Shown here in pieces: positions 8,912-18,002 of a DNA stretch of 64,000 nt. The position numbers were made by a program, and so were the translations under genes. Numbering within the stretch: the first letter of the stretch is position 1; each line of letters starts with the position of its first letter. The notes under the pieces were generated by a model that made no database searches, had not been told where the DNA came from, and saw only the letters and a list, made by a program, of their open reading frames with translations. This stretch comes from PALSA-1296 sp038322815 (GTDB taxonomy: Bacteria; Bacteroidota; Ignavibacteria; Palsa-1295): contig JBBQGG010000005.1 of assembly GCA_038322815.1 (NCBI GenBank), positions 23,464-87,463 on the forward strand. The letters run 5' to 3'.

Positions 8912-9874
8912 ATGTCAGAAAATAAAAATTTAGATCAGGCAATAGCAAGATTGAACGCTCGATATGGCGATAAAGGCGTCGATTACATCGAAGGCGCAGC
9001 CATTCGCCGTGAACTTACCTATGATGATTACATTAAAGTTGATACTCTGCTTTCAATTCAACAGCCTCTAACCGATTATCATGATGAGTGGACATTCATG
9101 ATCTATCATCAGCAAACTGAGCTCTGGTTTCGCCTTGTGCTGCATGAAATGCGATACGGAATCGATCAATTACTTTTAGATCCTCCAAACGTAGCGAAAG
9201 CTTCGGAATGTGTTCAAAGAGCCAATAGAATTTATAGTCATCTCACCGATAGTTTTGATGTCCTTATTGAAGGTTTAAGCACCGATCAATTTTTAGAATT
9301 CCGAAAGGCATTTGGCACATCGAGCGGTTTTCAATCGGCTCAATTCAGAGCCATCGAGATCCTTGCAGGGCTTGACCGCAAGGCCATCAAAGGACAGGAT
9401 AATACTTTCTATTGGGAGCGTGCTGCACGAGATAAAGAAACCGGCGAACCGACATTAACTTTGCTAAAGTTCAAAGAGAAGCATCTTTCGTGGTTTAACC
9501 AAATGTATGATAAGCGCGAGCCCCATTCGCTTCGCTTTGCATTTGAAAAAGTCATCTCCAATGAATTAAATATTAAGCCAACTAATCCTCAGGAATTTTA
9601 TAAAAAATTCTGGGATAGTAATAACGATTCCCTTCTGCGATTTGCAAATGAACTTCTTAAATTCGATGAGCTGATCATAGGCTGGAAGATCGCCCACTTA
9701 AAATCTGCAGCAAAACATTTAGCGAAAGCTCCCCGCGGAACAGGTGAAACGAACTGGGCTGAATACCTGGCAAAATCTATTTCCGAAGAACGCTGCTTTC
9801 CTGAACTCTATCTTGGGAAGAAAGAATTTGAAAACGAAGAAGAATTGGAATCAGTAACCTTAGCTGATGCTTAA
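8912..9874 (+). CDS. kynA: tryptophan 2,3-dioxygenase family protein
   Basis: Tryptophan 2,3-dioxygenase is a heme enzyme that opens the indole ring to give N-formylkynurenine. The 320-residue protein shows the family landmarks: YDDYIKVDTLLSIQQPL, the active-site segment YHQQTELWF with His66, the substrate loop FGTSSGFQSAQFRAIE, and a C-terminal WKIAHLKSAAKHL that carries the presumed proximal heme ligand, then APRGTGET. It is close in length to bacterial enzymes plus a short C-terminal acidic tail. The gap to lat is only 7 bases. No kynurenine formamidase or kynureninase gene is seen nearby, so the later steps must be elsewhere or absent. Confidence 0.9.
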   Translation: MSENKNLDQAIARLNARYGDKGVDYIEGAAIRRELTYDDYIKVDTLLSIQQPLTDYHDEWTFMIYHQQTELWFRLVLHEMRYGIDQLLLDPPNVAKASECVQRANRIYSHLTDSFDVLIEGLSTDQFLEFRKAFGTSSGFQSAQFRAIEILAGLDRKAIKGQDNTFYWERAARDKETGEPTLTLLKFKEKHLSWFNQMYDKREPHSLRFAFEKVISNELNIKPTNPQEFYKKFWDSNNDSLLRFANELLKFDELIIGWKIAHLKSAAKHLAKAPRGTGETNWAEYLAKSISEERCFPELYLGKKEFENEEELESVTLADA

Positions 9875-9878
9875 TTCT

Positions 9879-9936
9879 CATTGTCATGCGATGAGGACTT
9901 TAGTCCGATGCGGCAATCGCTCGCAATAACATCCTA
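9879..9936. repeat. degenerate TCATTGCGAG-class hairpin
   Basis: Between the convergent kynA and guaB ends lies a degraded copy of the palindromic repeat seen better at 24582, 59212 and 60811. It keeps TTGTCATGCGATGAGGACTTTAG and GGCAATCGCTCGCAATAAC in part, with a small AGGACT/AGTCC hairpin. It may serve as the terminator for both genes. Confidence 0.55.
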
Positions 9937-9943
9937 TTAGATA

Positions 9944-11467
9944 CTACAAATGATAATTTGGTGATTCCTGCGTAATCGTTACATCATGCGGATGAGATTC
10001 TCTCAAACTTGCTGAAGATATCCTTACAAATTTTCCTTTTTGCTGAAGTTCTATAATATTTGCTGATCCTGTATAGCCCATTGCTGATCGTAAGCCGCCC
10101 GTCATTTGATAGACAACTTCTGAGAGTGGTCCTTTAAATGGCACTCTTCCTTCGATGCCTTCAGGGACTAATTTCGATAAGCCTTCTTCGACATCCTGGA
10201 AATATCTATCTGCCGAGCCTTGCGCCATTGCCGATAGCGACCCCATGCCGCGATACGTTTTATAGGCCCTGCCGTCTAAGAAAATTTTCTCGCCGGGTGA
10301 TTCTTCCAATCCGGCAAAAAGATTTCCGATCATAACGGTTGAAGCGCCTGCTGCAAGTGCTTTCGGAATATCGCCTGTTTGCTTGATACCGCCATCGGCA
10401 ATAACGGGTATTCCCTTCTTCATTGCAACTGCTGAGGCTTCCATGATAGCTGTAAGCTGAGGAACGCCTACTCCGGCAACGATGCGTGTCGTGCAGATCG
10501 AACCTGGACCAACGCCGACTTTCACGGCATCAGCACCTGCTTCGATCAAGGCTTTCGCTCCTTCGCCTGTTGCAACATTGCCGGCAATAATTTCGAGATC
10601 CTTAAATTCTTTTTTTATCTTCTTCACCATATCTATAACGCCTTTGGTATGACCATGCGCCGTATCAATGGAGATCACATCAACATGTGCTTTTACTAAA
10701 GCCTCGACTCGCTGCAATGTATCGGCGGAAATTCCGATCGCTGCGCCGCAGACAAGTCTGCCGCTTGAATCTTTGGCAGCATGTGGATGACGCTTTTTCT
10801 TTTGAATATCTTTGAAGGTGATAAGTCCTTTCAGTTTTCCGGATTTATCAACGACGGGAAGTTTTTCGATCTTATTATATTGTAAGATCTCTTCAGCTTT
10901 TTCAAGAGTCGTGCCAAGCGGCGCGGTGACAAGATCGCGCTTTGTCATGATGCGCTCGATAGGCTGATCCATCTTCGATTCGAAACGCGTATCACGATTG
11001 GTCAGCATGCCGACGAGGAAGCCATCTTTATTGACTACTGGAATTCCGGAGATGGAATATTTTTCCATCAGGAATAGCGCATCGCGCAAAGGCTTATCGG
11101 CAGTGAGTGTGATCGGCGATTGTATCATTCCGCTTTCCGAGCGCTTAACGCGATCAACTTCTTCCGCTTGACGAGCGATCGAAAGATTTTTATGAATGAA
11201 ACCTATGCCGCCTTCGCGTGCGATAGCAATTGCCATTGCGGATTCGGTGACGGTATCCATCGCACTCGATACGAATGGCGTGGATAGCCGAATGTTGCGC
11301 GTCAGCTGCGTTGCAAGATCGACATCACGAGGCAGAATTTCGGAATAGCCCGGAATGAGCAAAACATCATCATAGGTGATGCCTTCTCCATAAGGAAATT
11401 TGGCAGCAAAATTGATAATTCCGTTAGAATTGGGCTTCGAAAGGCGGGTTGGTGTTGTCTTTGGCAT
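9944..11467 (-). CDS. guaB: IMP dehydrogenase
   Basis: IMPDH oxidises IMP to XMP, the first step committed to GMP. The ATG at 11467 is chosen because AAGGAG lies seven bases upstream, one of the few good ribosome sites in this window; an upstream in-frame ATG at 11503 has none. Two CBS domains are inserted after the first barrel strands (residues about 100-215 of the 507-residue protein: MEKYSISGIPVVNKDGFLVGMLTNRD ... NKIEKLPVVDKSGKLKGLIT). The catalytic loop GVGPGSICTTRIVAGVGVPQ holds the active Cys. The flap GLSKLVPEGIEGRVPFKG and the C-terminal GYTGSANI are also normal. It is transcribed convergently with kynA. Confidence 0.97.
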   Translation of the reverse strand: MPKTTPTRLSKPNSNGIINFAAKFPYGEGITYDDVLLIPGYSEILPRDVDLATQLTRNIRLSTPFVSSAMDTVTESAMAIAIAREGGIGFIHKNLSIARQAEEVDRVKRSESGMIQSPITLTADKPLRDALFLMEKYSISGIPVVNKDGFLVGMLTNRDTRFESKMDQPIERIMTKRDLVTAPLGTTLEKAEEILQYNKIEKLPVVDKSGKLKGLITFKDIQKKKRHPHAAKDSSGRLVCGAAIGISADTLQRVEALVKAHVDVISIDTAHGHTKGVIDMVKKIKKEFKDLEIIAGNVATGEGAKALIEAGADAVKVGVGPGSICTTRIVAGVGVPQLTAIMEASAVAMKKGIPVIADGGIKQTGDIPKALAAGASTVMIGNLFAGLEESPGEKIFLDGRAYKTYRGMGSLSAMAQGSADRYFQDVEEGLSKLVPEGIEGRVPFKGPLSEVVYQMTGGLRSAMGYTGSANIIELQQKGKFVRISSASLRESHPHDVTITQESPNYHL

Positions 11468-11754
11468 GAAAAACTCCTTAGTTTTGGGATGTTTTTCGTA
11501 CAAATATACGAAAATATTGGAAGTGAAATTTGAAAACTGATTCGGAGCACCCGTAACTACTTAAAAATCAATAGCATAACATTGCACCACACAGGTGTTT
11601 CTTCTCTTTATCGTTTTGGTTATGAGTGGCTTCGGATGAAGTTGGTCGGATGGTACGATGTATTGTACGGTGAATTTTTCAAAATGTTTCAAAAGCTTTT
11701 TTAAAAATCTCTTTTATTAGTAAAGTCAGCTTTAGCTTTTATTACCTCATTTCT

Positions 11755-12813
11755 TCACATCCCCTCCATAAATTCTTTCACCGATAAGATCGTGATTTTG
11801 GAGCCATCTCCAACTTTTTTGGAAAAGAGGATGTGTCTGCCGCTTGAGCTAAAAACAAAATCATAGAAATCAAACGGTATCTTTTTCATCTTTTTGGTTT
11901 TACTATTTCCAATTGTCCTGTAACCGCTTATGGGTTCATATAAATCACAAAGAGTGATGTTAATTTTAGACCGCTTTTTATCGGAATAATCCCTTATCTT
12001 CTGAATACTATCTTCATCTTTATTTAACTCCTCTCGCGACATATATCCAACAAATAAGTAGAGATCAGAGTTAGGAATATGATCAACTCTGGAAATCAGC
12101 GGTGAAGAAAGCAAAGTATCATATAGCTTATTAAGGAAATTATAGCTTATTACATGATCTGTAATTTCCTGACGTTTTTTATCTCGCTCAATATAAATGA
12201 GATCATTTTCACCGCTTCCTTCTTGAACGCGATCCTTAATACTTTCAGGAAGAGTATCCAATACAGTATTCATATCGGGATCGAGAATTATCTCCAGCCT
12301 TTTTCGTTTATAGGATATATATGGTGAGGCAATAAATCTATTAGGTCCCAATGCTCCGGTGATTTCATATCCATCCCTCATCTTACCAATATAGCTTATA
12401 CTATCAGGATAAAGCCTGTATATAATGCTTCCATTAAATCCTGACATTGTATGTCCGACAGCAAAATATCGTTTGTCGTTAGAAATAGCACCAAAGCAGC
12501 ATGTAGGAAGTTCTTTTATTTTCTTAGAATGTAAATTAAAAAAATATTCATTATTATCGTACCTTCCTTCGTAGAGGATAATCGAATCGTTTAGAAAGAA
12601 AAGATGATCGGTATGAATTGAAGTGTCAAGTAAAGAAATTCTTTTGAGAATTCCATTTCTATCAATATTTACTTTAGTGAGCACCCTTGAAGTATCAGTG
12701 ATCTCATATAGAACTCCATTGAAAGATTCATCCTTATTATCAGGCGTAACGAATTCTTGACCAAAACATCTTGATGAACTGAAAAGCAATATAATTAATA
12801 CTGCCTGTTTCAT
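11755..12813 (-). CDS. exported protein of unknown function
   Basis: A 352-residue protein with an N-terminal signal peptide (MKQAVLIILLFSSSRCFG, cleavage near QEFV). The mature part alternates short beta strands with acidic and basic loops (AISNDKRYFAVGHTMSGFNGS, SNDSIILYEGRYDNNEYFF-like segments), which suggests a beta-propeller-like periplasmic protein, but I see no clean repeat signature and do not recognise the family. It starts 6 bases after the stop of the TPR gene, so the two are probably cotranscribed. The 287 bases between its end and guaB hold no gene or repeat that I can see. Confidence 0.7.
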   Translation of the reverse strand: MKQAVLIILLFSSSRCFGQEFVTPDNKDESFNGVLYEITDTSRVLTKVNIDRNGILKRISLLDTSIHTDHLFFLNDSIILYEGRYDNNEYFFNLHSKKIKELPTCCFGAISNDKRYFAVGHTMSGFNGSIIYRLYPDSISYIGKMRDGYEITGALGPNRFIASPYISYKRKRLEIILDPDMNTVLDTLPESIKDRVQEGSGENDLIYIERDKKRQEITDHVISYNFLNKLYDTLLSSPLISRVDHIPNSDLYLFVGYMSREELNKDEDSIQKIRDYSDKKRSKINITLCDLYEPISGYRTIGNSKTKKMKKIPFDFYDFVFSSSGRHILFSKKVGDGSKITILSVKEFMEGM

Positions 12814-12819
12814 CTTCCA

Positions 12820-14334
12820 TTACTTTAACTGTTCCCCCACTTCCCTATTCACTATCTCCTCCACCTGCCGGAAAGATTCTTCAGTACCAAGGATCGGGAA
12901 TTCGGATTCGAAATTTTTCTTTTTCGATTCATCGAGGCGGAAGGCGATGAGGAGTTCTACGGCTGATTCGAGATGTGCACCCATCAGGTAGAGGGCTTTT
13001 GCTCTTCCGAAATGTGCGTCAGCCCATTCGGGTTCGATCAGCGTGGCTTGTTCGTATGCGCGCGATGCTTCGGAGAGGCGGCGCTCTTCGAGGAGGGTCT
13101 CGGCATAATCATACCATGCTTCGAAATCTTTCGGAGAAAGCTCTAAGACCATCTTGTAAGCAAGCAGGGCTTCATCCATTCTGCCAAGATTAAAAAGCGC
13201 ATCGGCTTTGGCATACCAAAGTTCGGCATTTTTATTATTGATCGCAAGCGCAGCGTCGTAATCCTCCAACGCTTTGCGGGGATGATCGAGCGCATCGTAG
13301 CAAGAGCCTCTGCCGAAATACGACTCCGAATGCTTCGGATCGTATTTGATCGCCTGCGAAAAACAGCGGACGGCATCGCGGAAGCGCTGAAGCTCTTCAT
13401 ACGCATTGGCAAGATTATGCCATGCACTGACATCTTCGGCTTCATACTTCAAACATTCTTTATACGATTCGATCGCCTCATTCAGCTTGCCAAGATTTGC
13501 ATACGCATTGCCGCGGTTATACCATGCAGCCGGAAATTTTTCCTTGATCGCAAGCGCCATCTCATAGCTTGAGATAGCCTTGTTGAACATTCCCATCCGG
13601 TTATAGACGATGCCATGATTATACCAGCCGTTATGATTATAGGGCTCGAGATCGAGATGCTGTTCGTACGCTTCGAGAGCCTTATTAAAATCTTCGATCG
13701 AATCGTAGCAAAAGCCAAGTTCGTAGAGGGCATCCTTGGCAAATTCTTCCTTGCCTGCAAGGTAGCGGAAGATCGAGATAGCATCGTGAAAGCGCTCGGC
13801 TTTTTCGAAGCAGATACCCTTGGAAAAAAGTGCATCGTCATTAGCAGGATCGGTCGTCAGAGCACGATCGAAAATTTGCAAGGCTTCTTCTGTTCTGCCA
13901 AGAGATTCGAGGACGATTCCGTAATTGACAAGTAGCTCGGCATCAGTGGGATCAAGCGATAATGCGCGCTCGTAGGAGATGAGTGCATCGTCATATTCAG
14001 CATGATGCGCTTCGATCATTCCGCGGCGATGCCATGCTTCTGCGGAAAATGGAGCATGCTCGGTCAGCAGTTTCGAAAAATGCAATGCCTCTTCGAACTT
14101 ATCGTTTTCGATACAATAATCAACGAGGGCTTCTAAAATTTCAGGGTTAAGGAATGCGCGCTGTTTCGGTTCTCTTGGAGTAAAATCACGATTCGAGGAG
14201 CGTTTTTCTTCGCTATAGCGGATGAGTTCTTCTTCAAAATATTTACGGCGCGTTTCGGATTCTTCCTTATCTGGTTTCCCCGGAAGATCATCATCACCGT
14301 AAGCAAATGGATCGTAATCGTCGTATAGGTTCAT
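12820..14334 (-). CDS. long TPR repeat protein
   Basis: The ATG at 14334 (MNLYDDYDPFAYGDDD) is preferred over an upstream in-frame start at 14385, whose extra residues look non-coding. The 504-residue protein has an acidic N-terminus and then about 11 to 12 tetratricopeptide repeats, easily read as A-W-x-x-x-G and Y-x-x-A-L units, e.g. AWHRRGMIEAHHAEYDDALI, ALFSKGICFEKAERFHDAI, GWYNHGIVYNRMGMFNKAI and AWYNRGNAYANLGKLNEAI. No signal peptide or membrane segment is seen, so it is probably a cytoplasmic scaffold. TPR proteins mediate protein-protein contacts; partners cannot be inferred. The gene for an exported unknown follows 6 bases later. Confidence 0.85.
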   Translation of the reverse strand: MNLYDDYDPFAYGDDDLPGKPDKEESETRRKYFEEELIRYSEEKRSSNRDFTPREPKQRAFLNPEILEALVDYCIENDKFEEALHFSKLLTEHAPFSAEAWHRRGMIEAHHAEYDDALISYERALSLDPTDAELLVNYGIVLESLGRTEEALQIFDRALTTDPANDDALFSKGICFEKAERFHDAISIFRYLAGKEEFAKDALYELGFCYDSIEDFNKALEAYEQHLDLEPYNHNGWYNHGIVYNRMGMFNKAISSYEMALAIKEKFPAAWYNRGNAYANLGKLNEAIESYKECLKYEAEDVSAWHNLANAYEELQRFRDAVRCFSQAIKYDPKHSESYFGRGSCYDALDHPRKALEDYDAALAINNKNAELWYAKADALFNLGRMDEALLAYKMVLELSPKDFEAWYDYAETLLEERRLSEASRAYEQATLIEPEWADAHFGRAKALYLMGAHLESAVELLIAFRLDESKKKNFESEFPILGTEESFRQVEEIVNREVGEQLK

Positions 14335-14578
14335 GTTATGGCTTTCTATATATAATAAACATTGACCTTTCCCACACCGTTTCACATATTATCGGTGTAA
14401 GTTGTTTATGCAAATATACGATGATTTTGGGCTAATTGTGTGGGTAAAAATGGAGAATTTATCCTCATTTTTGGCTTATTTTAACCTTTTTCATTTTGTG
14501 GAAGACTTTTATAAGACTTATAGGTCTTATATTCTCTATCGGACCTATATGTGGCATTGATAACTCATAAAGAACTTG

Positions 14579-14652
14579 TCGGCGTGACCGGATTTGAACC
14601 GACGACCCCTACTACCCCAAAGTAGTGCGCTACCAGGCTGCGCTACACGCCG
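14579..14652 (-). tRNA. tRNA-Pro (TGG anticodon)
   Basis: On the minus strand the 74 bases form a full cloverleaf. The acceptor stem pairs CGGCGTG with CACGCCG, with discriminator A. The D-arm region is TAGCGCAGCCTGGTAGCGC. The anticodon arm is ACTACTTTGGGGTAGT with anticodon TGG, and the T-arm contains GTCGGTTCAAATCCG. The 3' CCA is not encoded, as in many Bacteroidota tRNAs. It is divergent from the exonuclease gene and lies about 245 bases from the start of the TPR gene. That interval also holds a small AAGAC/GTCTT hairpin near 14512-14528 and no gene. Confidence 0.97.
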
Positions 14653-14666
14653 AAATTTTTATGCGC

Positions 14667-14791
14667 GTGGAAAACAGGACTTCGCAGTTTACAGTTCACA
14701 ATCCGCAGTTTACAAAAATTGTCAATAACAAATTGAAAGCGATGAATTTCTTTTTCATATTTCATAGTTCATATTTCATATTTCATATTTT
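14667..14791. repeat. two heptamer arrays (CAGTTTA-type and TTCATAT-type)
   Basis: At about 14676-14712 units with a period of seven read CAGTTTA, CAGTTCA, CAATCCG, CAGTTTA. At about 14757-14790 units read TTCATAT, TTCATAG, TTCATAT, TTCATAT. The second array ends just before the GTG start of the exonuclease gene. In one plus-strand frame they are open, giving a misleading N-terminal extension to that gene. Confidence 0.75.
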
Positions 14792-14798
14792 CTTATCA

Positions 14799-15794
14799 GT
14801 GCTGATCGAACTTACTCCATCGGGCTTATATTGCGAAGCGGGCGATTTTTATATCGATCCGCAGCTTCCTGTTCGTCGTGCGATCATTACCCATGCGCAT
14901 ACCGATCATGCCAAGCACGGATCGGAAGCATATCTTACTTCCCGATCAGGGAAACCTCTTGTGCAACAGCGAGTAGGTCTTCGAGCAAAAGTAGAATCAA
15001 TTGAATTCGGCGAAGAGATAGATATGAAAGGCGTGAGGGTTAGCCTTCATCCTGCCGGACATATTCTCGGCTCGGCGCAAGTCCGTGTTGAATACCGGGG
15101 CGAAGTTTGGGTAGTCAGTGGTGATTATAAATTAGAACCCGATGCAACCTGCGAAACATTCGAGCCAATAAAATGCCATACCTTCATTACCGAATCAACA
15201 TTCGCGAAGCCTCATTATAAATGGAAATTGCAAAAATTAATTTTTAATGAATTAAATGATTGGTGGCAGATGAATGCGCTTTGGGGTACGACAAGTATTA
15301 TCGCTGCTTATTCACTCGGTAAAGCACAACGCATACTCGCAGGTCTTGATCCGAGCATCGGACCTATCATGGTGTATCCGACAGTTGAAAAATTCCTGCC
15401 AGCCTATAAAGCAGCCGGCATTATTTTTCCTGAGCATGTTCTTTTTAGTGATGAAAGCATTGCTGAATTAAAAGATAAAAAACCAATTGTCATTGCGCCT
15501 CCTCAATTCACGCGAGCCGATGCAGAAAAAAGATTCGGAGCAGTTGCTACAGCTTTTGCGTCAGGTTGGATGTCGAAAGGCGGACTTCATAGCAAGATCC
15601 ATGACCGAGGCTTCGGCTTAAGCGATCATGCTGATTGGGAAGGTTTATTAACTGCGATCACAGCAACCGGCGCAGAAAATATTTATGTCATGCATGGATT
15701 TGTGAATACGCTTGTAAACCATCTTCGCACCATCGGATATAATGCAGATGTCATGAGCGTGCACCAAAAATCTCAAGTAATAAATAGATATTAG
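14799..15794 (+). CDS. ligase-associated-type DNA exonuclease (MBL fold)
   Basis: A protein of about 331 residues beginning at GTG 14799 (VLIELTPSGLYCEAGDFYID). The longer open frame back to 14625 is rejected because it runs through a tRNA and heptamer repeats. The metal motif is HAHTDH, with AGHILGSAQV and SGDYKLE as the next two metal-binding elements, TESTFAKP, and GLSDHADWEGL near the C-terminus. This pattern matches the exonuclease usually encoded with an ATP-dependent DNA ligase and an Lhr-type helicase, a predicted DNA repair module. Neither partner is in this window. The 3' end overlaps the convergent asparagine-synthase-like gene by 44 bases. Confidence 0.82.
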   Translation: MLIELTPSGLYCEAGDFYIDPQLPVRRAIITHAHTDHAKHGSEAYLTSRSGKPLVQQRVGLRAKVESIEFGEEIDMKGVRVSLHPAGHILGSAQVRVEYRGEVWVVSGDYKLEPDATCETFEPIKCHTFITESTFAKPHYKWKLQKLIFNELNDWWQMNALWGTTSIIAAYSLGKAQRILAGLDPSIGPIMVYPTVEKFLPAYKAAGIIFPEHVLFSDESIAELKDKKPIVIAPPQFTRADAEKRFGAVATAFASGWMSKGGLHSKIHDRGFGLSDHADWEGLLTAITATGAENIYVMHGFVNTLVNHLRTIGYNADVMSVHQKSQVINRY

Positions 15795-17562
15795 CAGTTT
15801 GAAGAAGCTCTAGAGCATGACTTCCTGTTTTTTCAAATTCTACAAGTGCCATTTCTATATTTTCCCGTATAAAATATTTCCCGCCAGAATTATCCGTATC
15901 TAATAGTAATTCTCTGAACGGACCAATATTTTTCTGCAAAAGGATCTCATACGTTGCAATAGGCCGCCGAAGTGTTAATCGTGGTGATTTTCCGAGCAAA
16001 ATTACGAGCAATTTTTCCAATGCTTGAGGCGCATAACGAAGCGTACGATAGCCGTAATATGGCACTGCGTACCCTGAATTATCAACCAAAATATTTTTCA
16101 ACTCCGGTGCGAACCTATTAAACAGATATTTATAGATCATATTTGCTTTCCTTTTTTCCGAAGGAATCTTCGTGGCCCAATCGTATGCCTGCAATGATAA
16201 GAGAGGGTGGGATAATCCGATATATTGCAACTGCGTGTTCGATTCAAGTGAATATCTATTTGCGCACATTTCCTCCAGATAAAACAGATCGACTTTATCT
16301 CCGGCTTTAAGACCTTCCGGTAATTCAGAAAAATATTTATCTATTCCATCAGCACCTATCTTGCTTGCGATTTCTTTCACATCCGGACGAAGAAATCCTG
16401 AGTGCAGGATCGCCGGTGAAAAAAATTTGAAAAAAGTATTAGCAAAATTATTTGATCGCTTCAGAATTCCTTCTCTTGATTTAAATATCTGACGCCGATA
16501 AAGGGGACCGCCGTGGCTATCCATCGATACGGAAAATTCCTGTGATTGTTTTTTCCAGGAAAGAATATTGAGAGCATTCTCCAACCCTAAGCCGCCTTCG
16601 GAAATCCTTACTACTTCACGCCAATGATGATGTAGCTCAGCAAAGAAATCATTATCGAAAGGAAGTTGCATATGAGGGATATTATAAAGCTTGGATATTT
16701 GTGCGGCGATCTTCATATCTCCGCTTTGAGGTAATCCGTGAGTAAATGTGGTGATTCTATCCACTTTACCAAGGCGTTTAATTGCAGCAAGTGTAATTCG
16801 CGAATCCAACCCTCCTGTTAACCCGCATATCACGCCTTCCTGCCTTAATCGGATATCTACTGATCTGAGAATAGACTCTTCTATTTTTGGAAGCAGCTCT
16901 TTCTTGTTTAGAGTGCTTGATGAATAATCGGATACATAGTATTTATTAATCGTTACCTCGTCTATAACTAACAAGCACGACCCCGGAGGAATACGGTAAA
17001 TGTTTTCATAAAGGGTTCTTCCGCCAAGCCTTTGCCCGAGACTAAGAACTTCAATAATTGCTTGCTCACTTATTCCCTTTTGTCCTATTGATCGAGCAAT
17101 TGCCGACTGTCTTGTAGAGAAAAGCAACAGACCTTGATGTGTTGCATAATAAAGTGCAACATTGCCGAATGCATCGGTAATAAGGGAGATGCTGTTTTTG
17201 TGTTGATCATAGTATGCTAAAACAAATGCACCATCACATTGGAGGAAGTAATTATTTCCAAGTCGCTCATATCCGATAAGAAATTCCTCTTCAAAATTTT
17301 TTGCGGAAAGCAGTTCACCTGAGGGAAGAAACATCTCGCCAAAAAGGAGCAAAGAGAATTGGCTGTCCTTGCTTTGGAGCAATGCGGCTCGACCATCGCC
17401 ATTGATAGTTCTTTCAAAACCAAGATAGATGTGTTCTGCATTATACGATCCGGATCTGGACTCATCAGAAACACCGTAATTCGAATTTTGCTGCAATATT
17501 TGAGAAATCTGCCGAAAATCTCCATCGCCTTTAAATCGAAAACATCCGAAAATACCAGCCAT
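15751..17562 (-). CDS. asparagine synthase-like protein without glutaminase Cys
   Basis: A 603-residue protein with the two-domain layout of class B asparagine synthetase. The N-terminal Ntn/GATase part begins MAGIFGCF: the cysteine that should follow the initiator Met as nucleophile is Ala. The C-terminal synthetase domain has the ATP pyrophosphatase motif GLTGGLDSR at residues 247-255, with downstream THGLPQSGDMKIA. The C-terminal part is divergent from housekeeping AsnB. Without the nucleophile, glutamine hydrolysis is not expected, so the enzyme may use ammonia or another amine, as in beta-lactam synthetases or lasso-peptide cyclases, or modify an envelope sugar. No peptide precursor gene is seen next to it. 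It overlaps the exonuclease gene end by 44 bases. Confidence 0.8.
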   Translation of the reverse strand: MAGIFGCFRFKGDGDFRQISQILQQNSNYGVSDESRSGSYNAEHIYLGFERTINGDGRAALLQSKDSQFSLLLFGEMFLPSGELLSAKNFEEEFLIGYERLGNNYFLQCDGAFVLAYYDQHKNSISLITDAFGNVALYYATHQGLLLFSTRQSAIARSIGQKGISEQAIIEVLSLGQRLGGRTLYENIYRIPPGSCLLVIDEVTINKYYVSDYSSSTLNKKELLPKIEESILRSVDIRLRQEGVICGLTGGLDSRITLAAIKRLGKVDRITTFTHGLPQSGDMKIAAQISKLYNIPHMQLPFDNDFFAELHHHWREVVRISEGGLGLENALNILSWKKQSQEFSVSMDSHGGPLYRRQIFKSREGILKRSNNFANTFFKFFSPAILHSGFLRPDVKEIASKIGADGIDKYFSELPEGLKAGDKVDLFYLEEMCANRYSLESNTQLQYIGLSHPLLSLQAYDWATKIPSEKRKANMIYKYLFNRFAPELKNILVDNSGYAVPYYGYRTLRYAPQALEKLLVILLGKSPRLTLRRPIATYEILLQKNIGPFRELLLDTDNSGGKYFIRENIEMALVEFEKTGSHALELLQTANIYLLLEIFGARS

Positions 17563-17628
17563 AATGTAATATTAGTGGAACGTGTATGCAAAGAATATCC
17601 TTTAAAATACATCAAAATTTATACAACT

Positions 17629-17874
17629 ATGGAAGGTTTACAACTTTTAACATCTTTAGGTACCGATTTCGAGGCAGAGCTGATCAAGCAAAAACTTGCC
17701 GAAGCCGGTATCGAATCTTTTCTCCAATCAAGCGACGCCGAGGGAATGCTCCCCTATCTGGAGAATGGTGTCGGCATTTTCGTCGAGCCCTACGATTTCG
17801 AAAAAGCTAACTGGCTTATCACCAATGCTAAAGACGATCTCACCGACGATATGGAAATCGGAGTAGGCGATTAA
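17629..17874 (+). CDS. small DUF2007-like protein
   Basis: An 81-residue protein starting at ATG 17629 (MEGLQLLTSLGTDFEAELIKQKL). The longer open frame upstream runs antisense through the neighbouring gene and is rejected. The pattern, two beta-alpha units with FEAELIKQKLAEAGIESFLQSSDAEGM and VGIFVEPYDFEKANWLI, matches the small DUF2007 (putative signal-transducing) family, in which the residues ahead of A-x-x-L-x-x-x-G-I-x-S are conserved. The biochemical role of the family is unclear. It is divergent from the asparagine-synthase-like gene and is followed by a heptamer array and then mdh. Confidence 0.8.
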   Translation: MEGLQLLTSLGTDFEAELIKQKLAEAGIESFLQSSDAEGMLPYLENGVGIFVEPYDFEKANWLITNAKDDLTDDMEIGVGD

Positions 17875-17875
17875 A

Positions 17876-17937
17876 AATATGAAATTGGAAATATGAACTA
17901 GGAGAACTCAGATTTCATAGTTCATATTTCATGTTTC
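17876..17937. repeat. heptamer array with inverted partner (AAATATG / ATTTCAT)
   Basis: Right after the DUF2007-like stop the sequence reads AAATATG, AAATTGG, AAATATG, AACTAGG and, after a short spacer, ATTTCAT, AGTTCAT, ATTTCAT, GTTTCTC. AAATATGAACTA and TAGTTCATATTT are exact complements, so a 12-pair stem can form. It may be a terminator or attenuator before mdh. Confidence 0.8.
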
Positions 17938-18002
17938 TCCCTGAACCTCCCCGCCTCAATATGCGTTTAGTCCGCGCTTATAAATTTTAATCTTATTTTT
18001 CA

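Noticed and set aside
13143..13935. Open frames on both strands inside the TPR gene
   Set aside because: They arise from the codon periodicity of the TPR repeats and have composition typical of shadow frames.
14625..14798. Long N-terminal extension of the exonuclease
   Set aside because: The extension runs through tRNA-Pro and two heptamer arrays, and its residues are low complexity. The family pattern begins at VLIELTPSGLYC.
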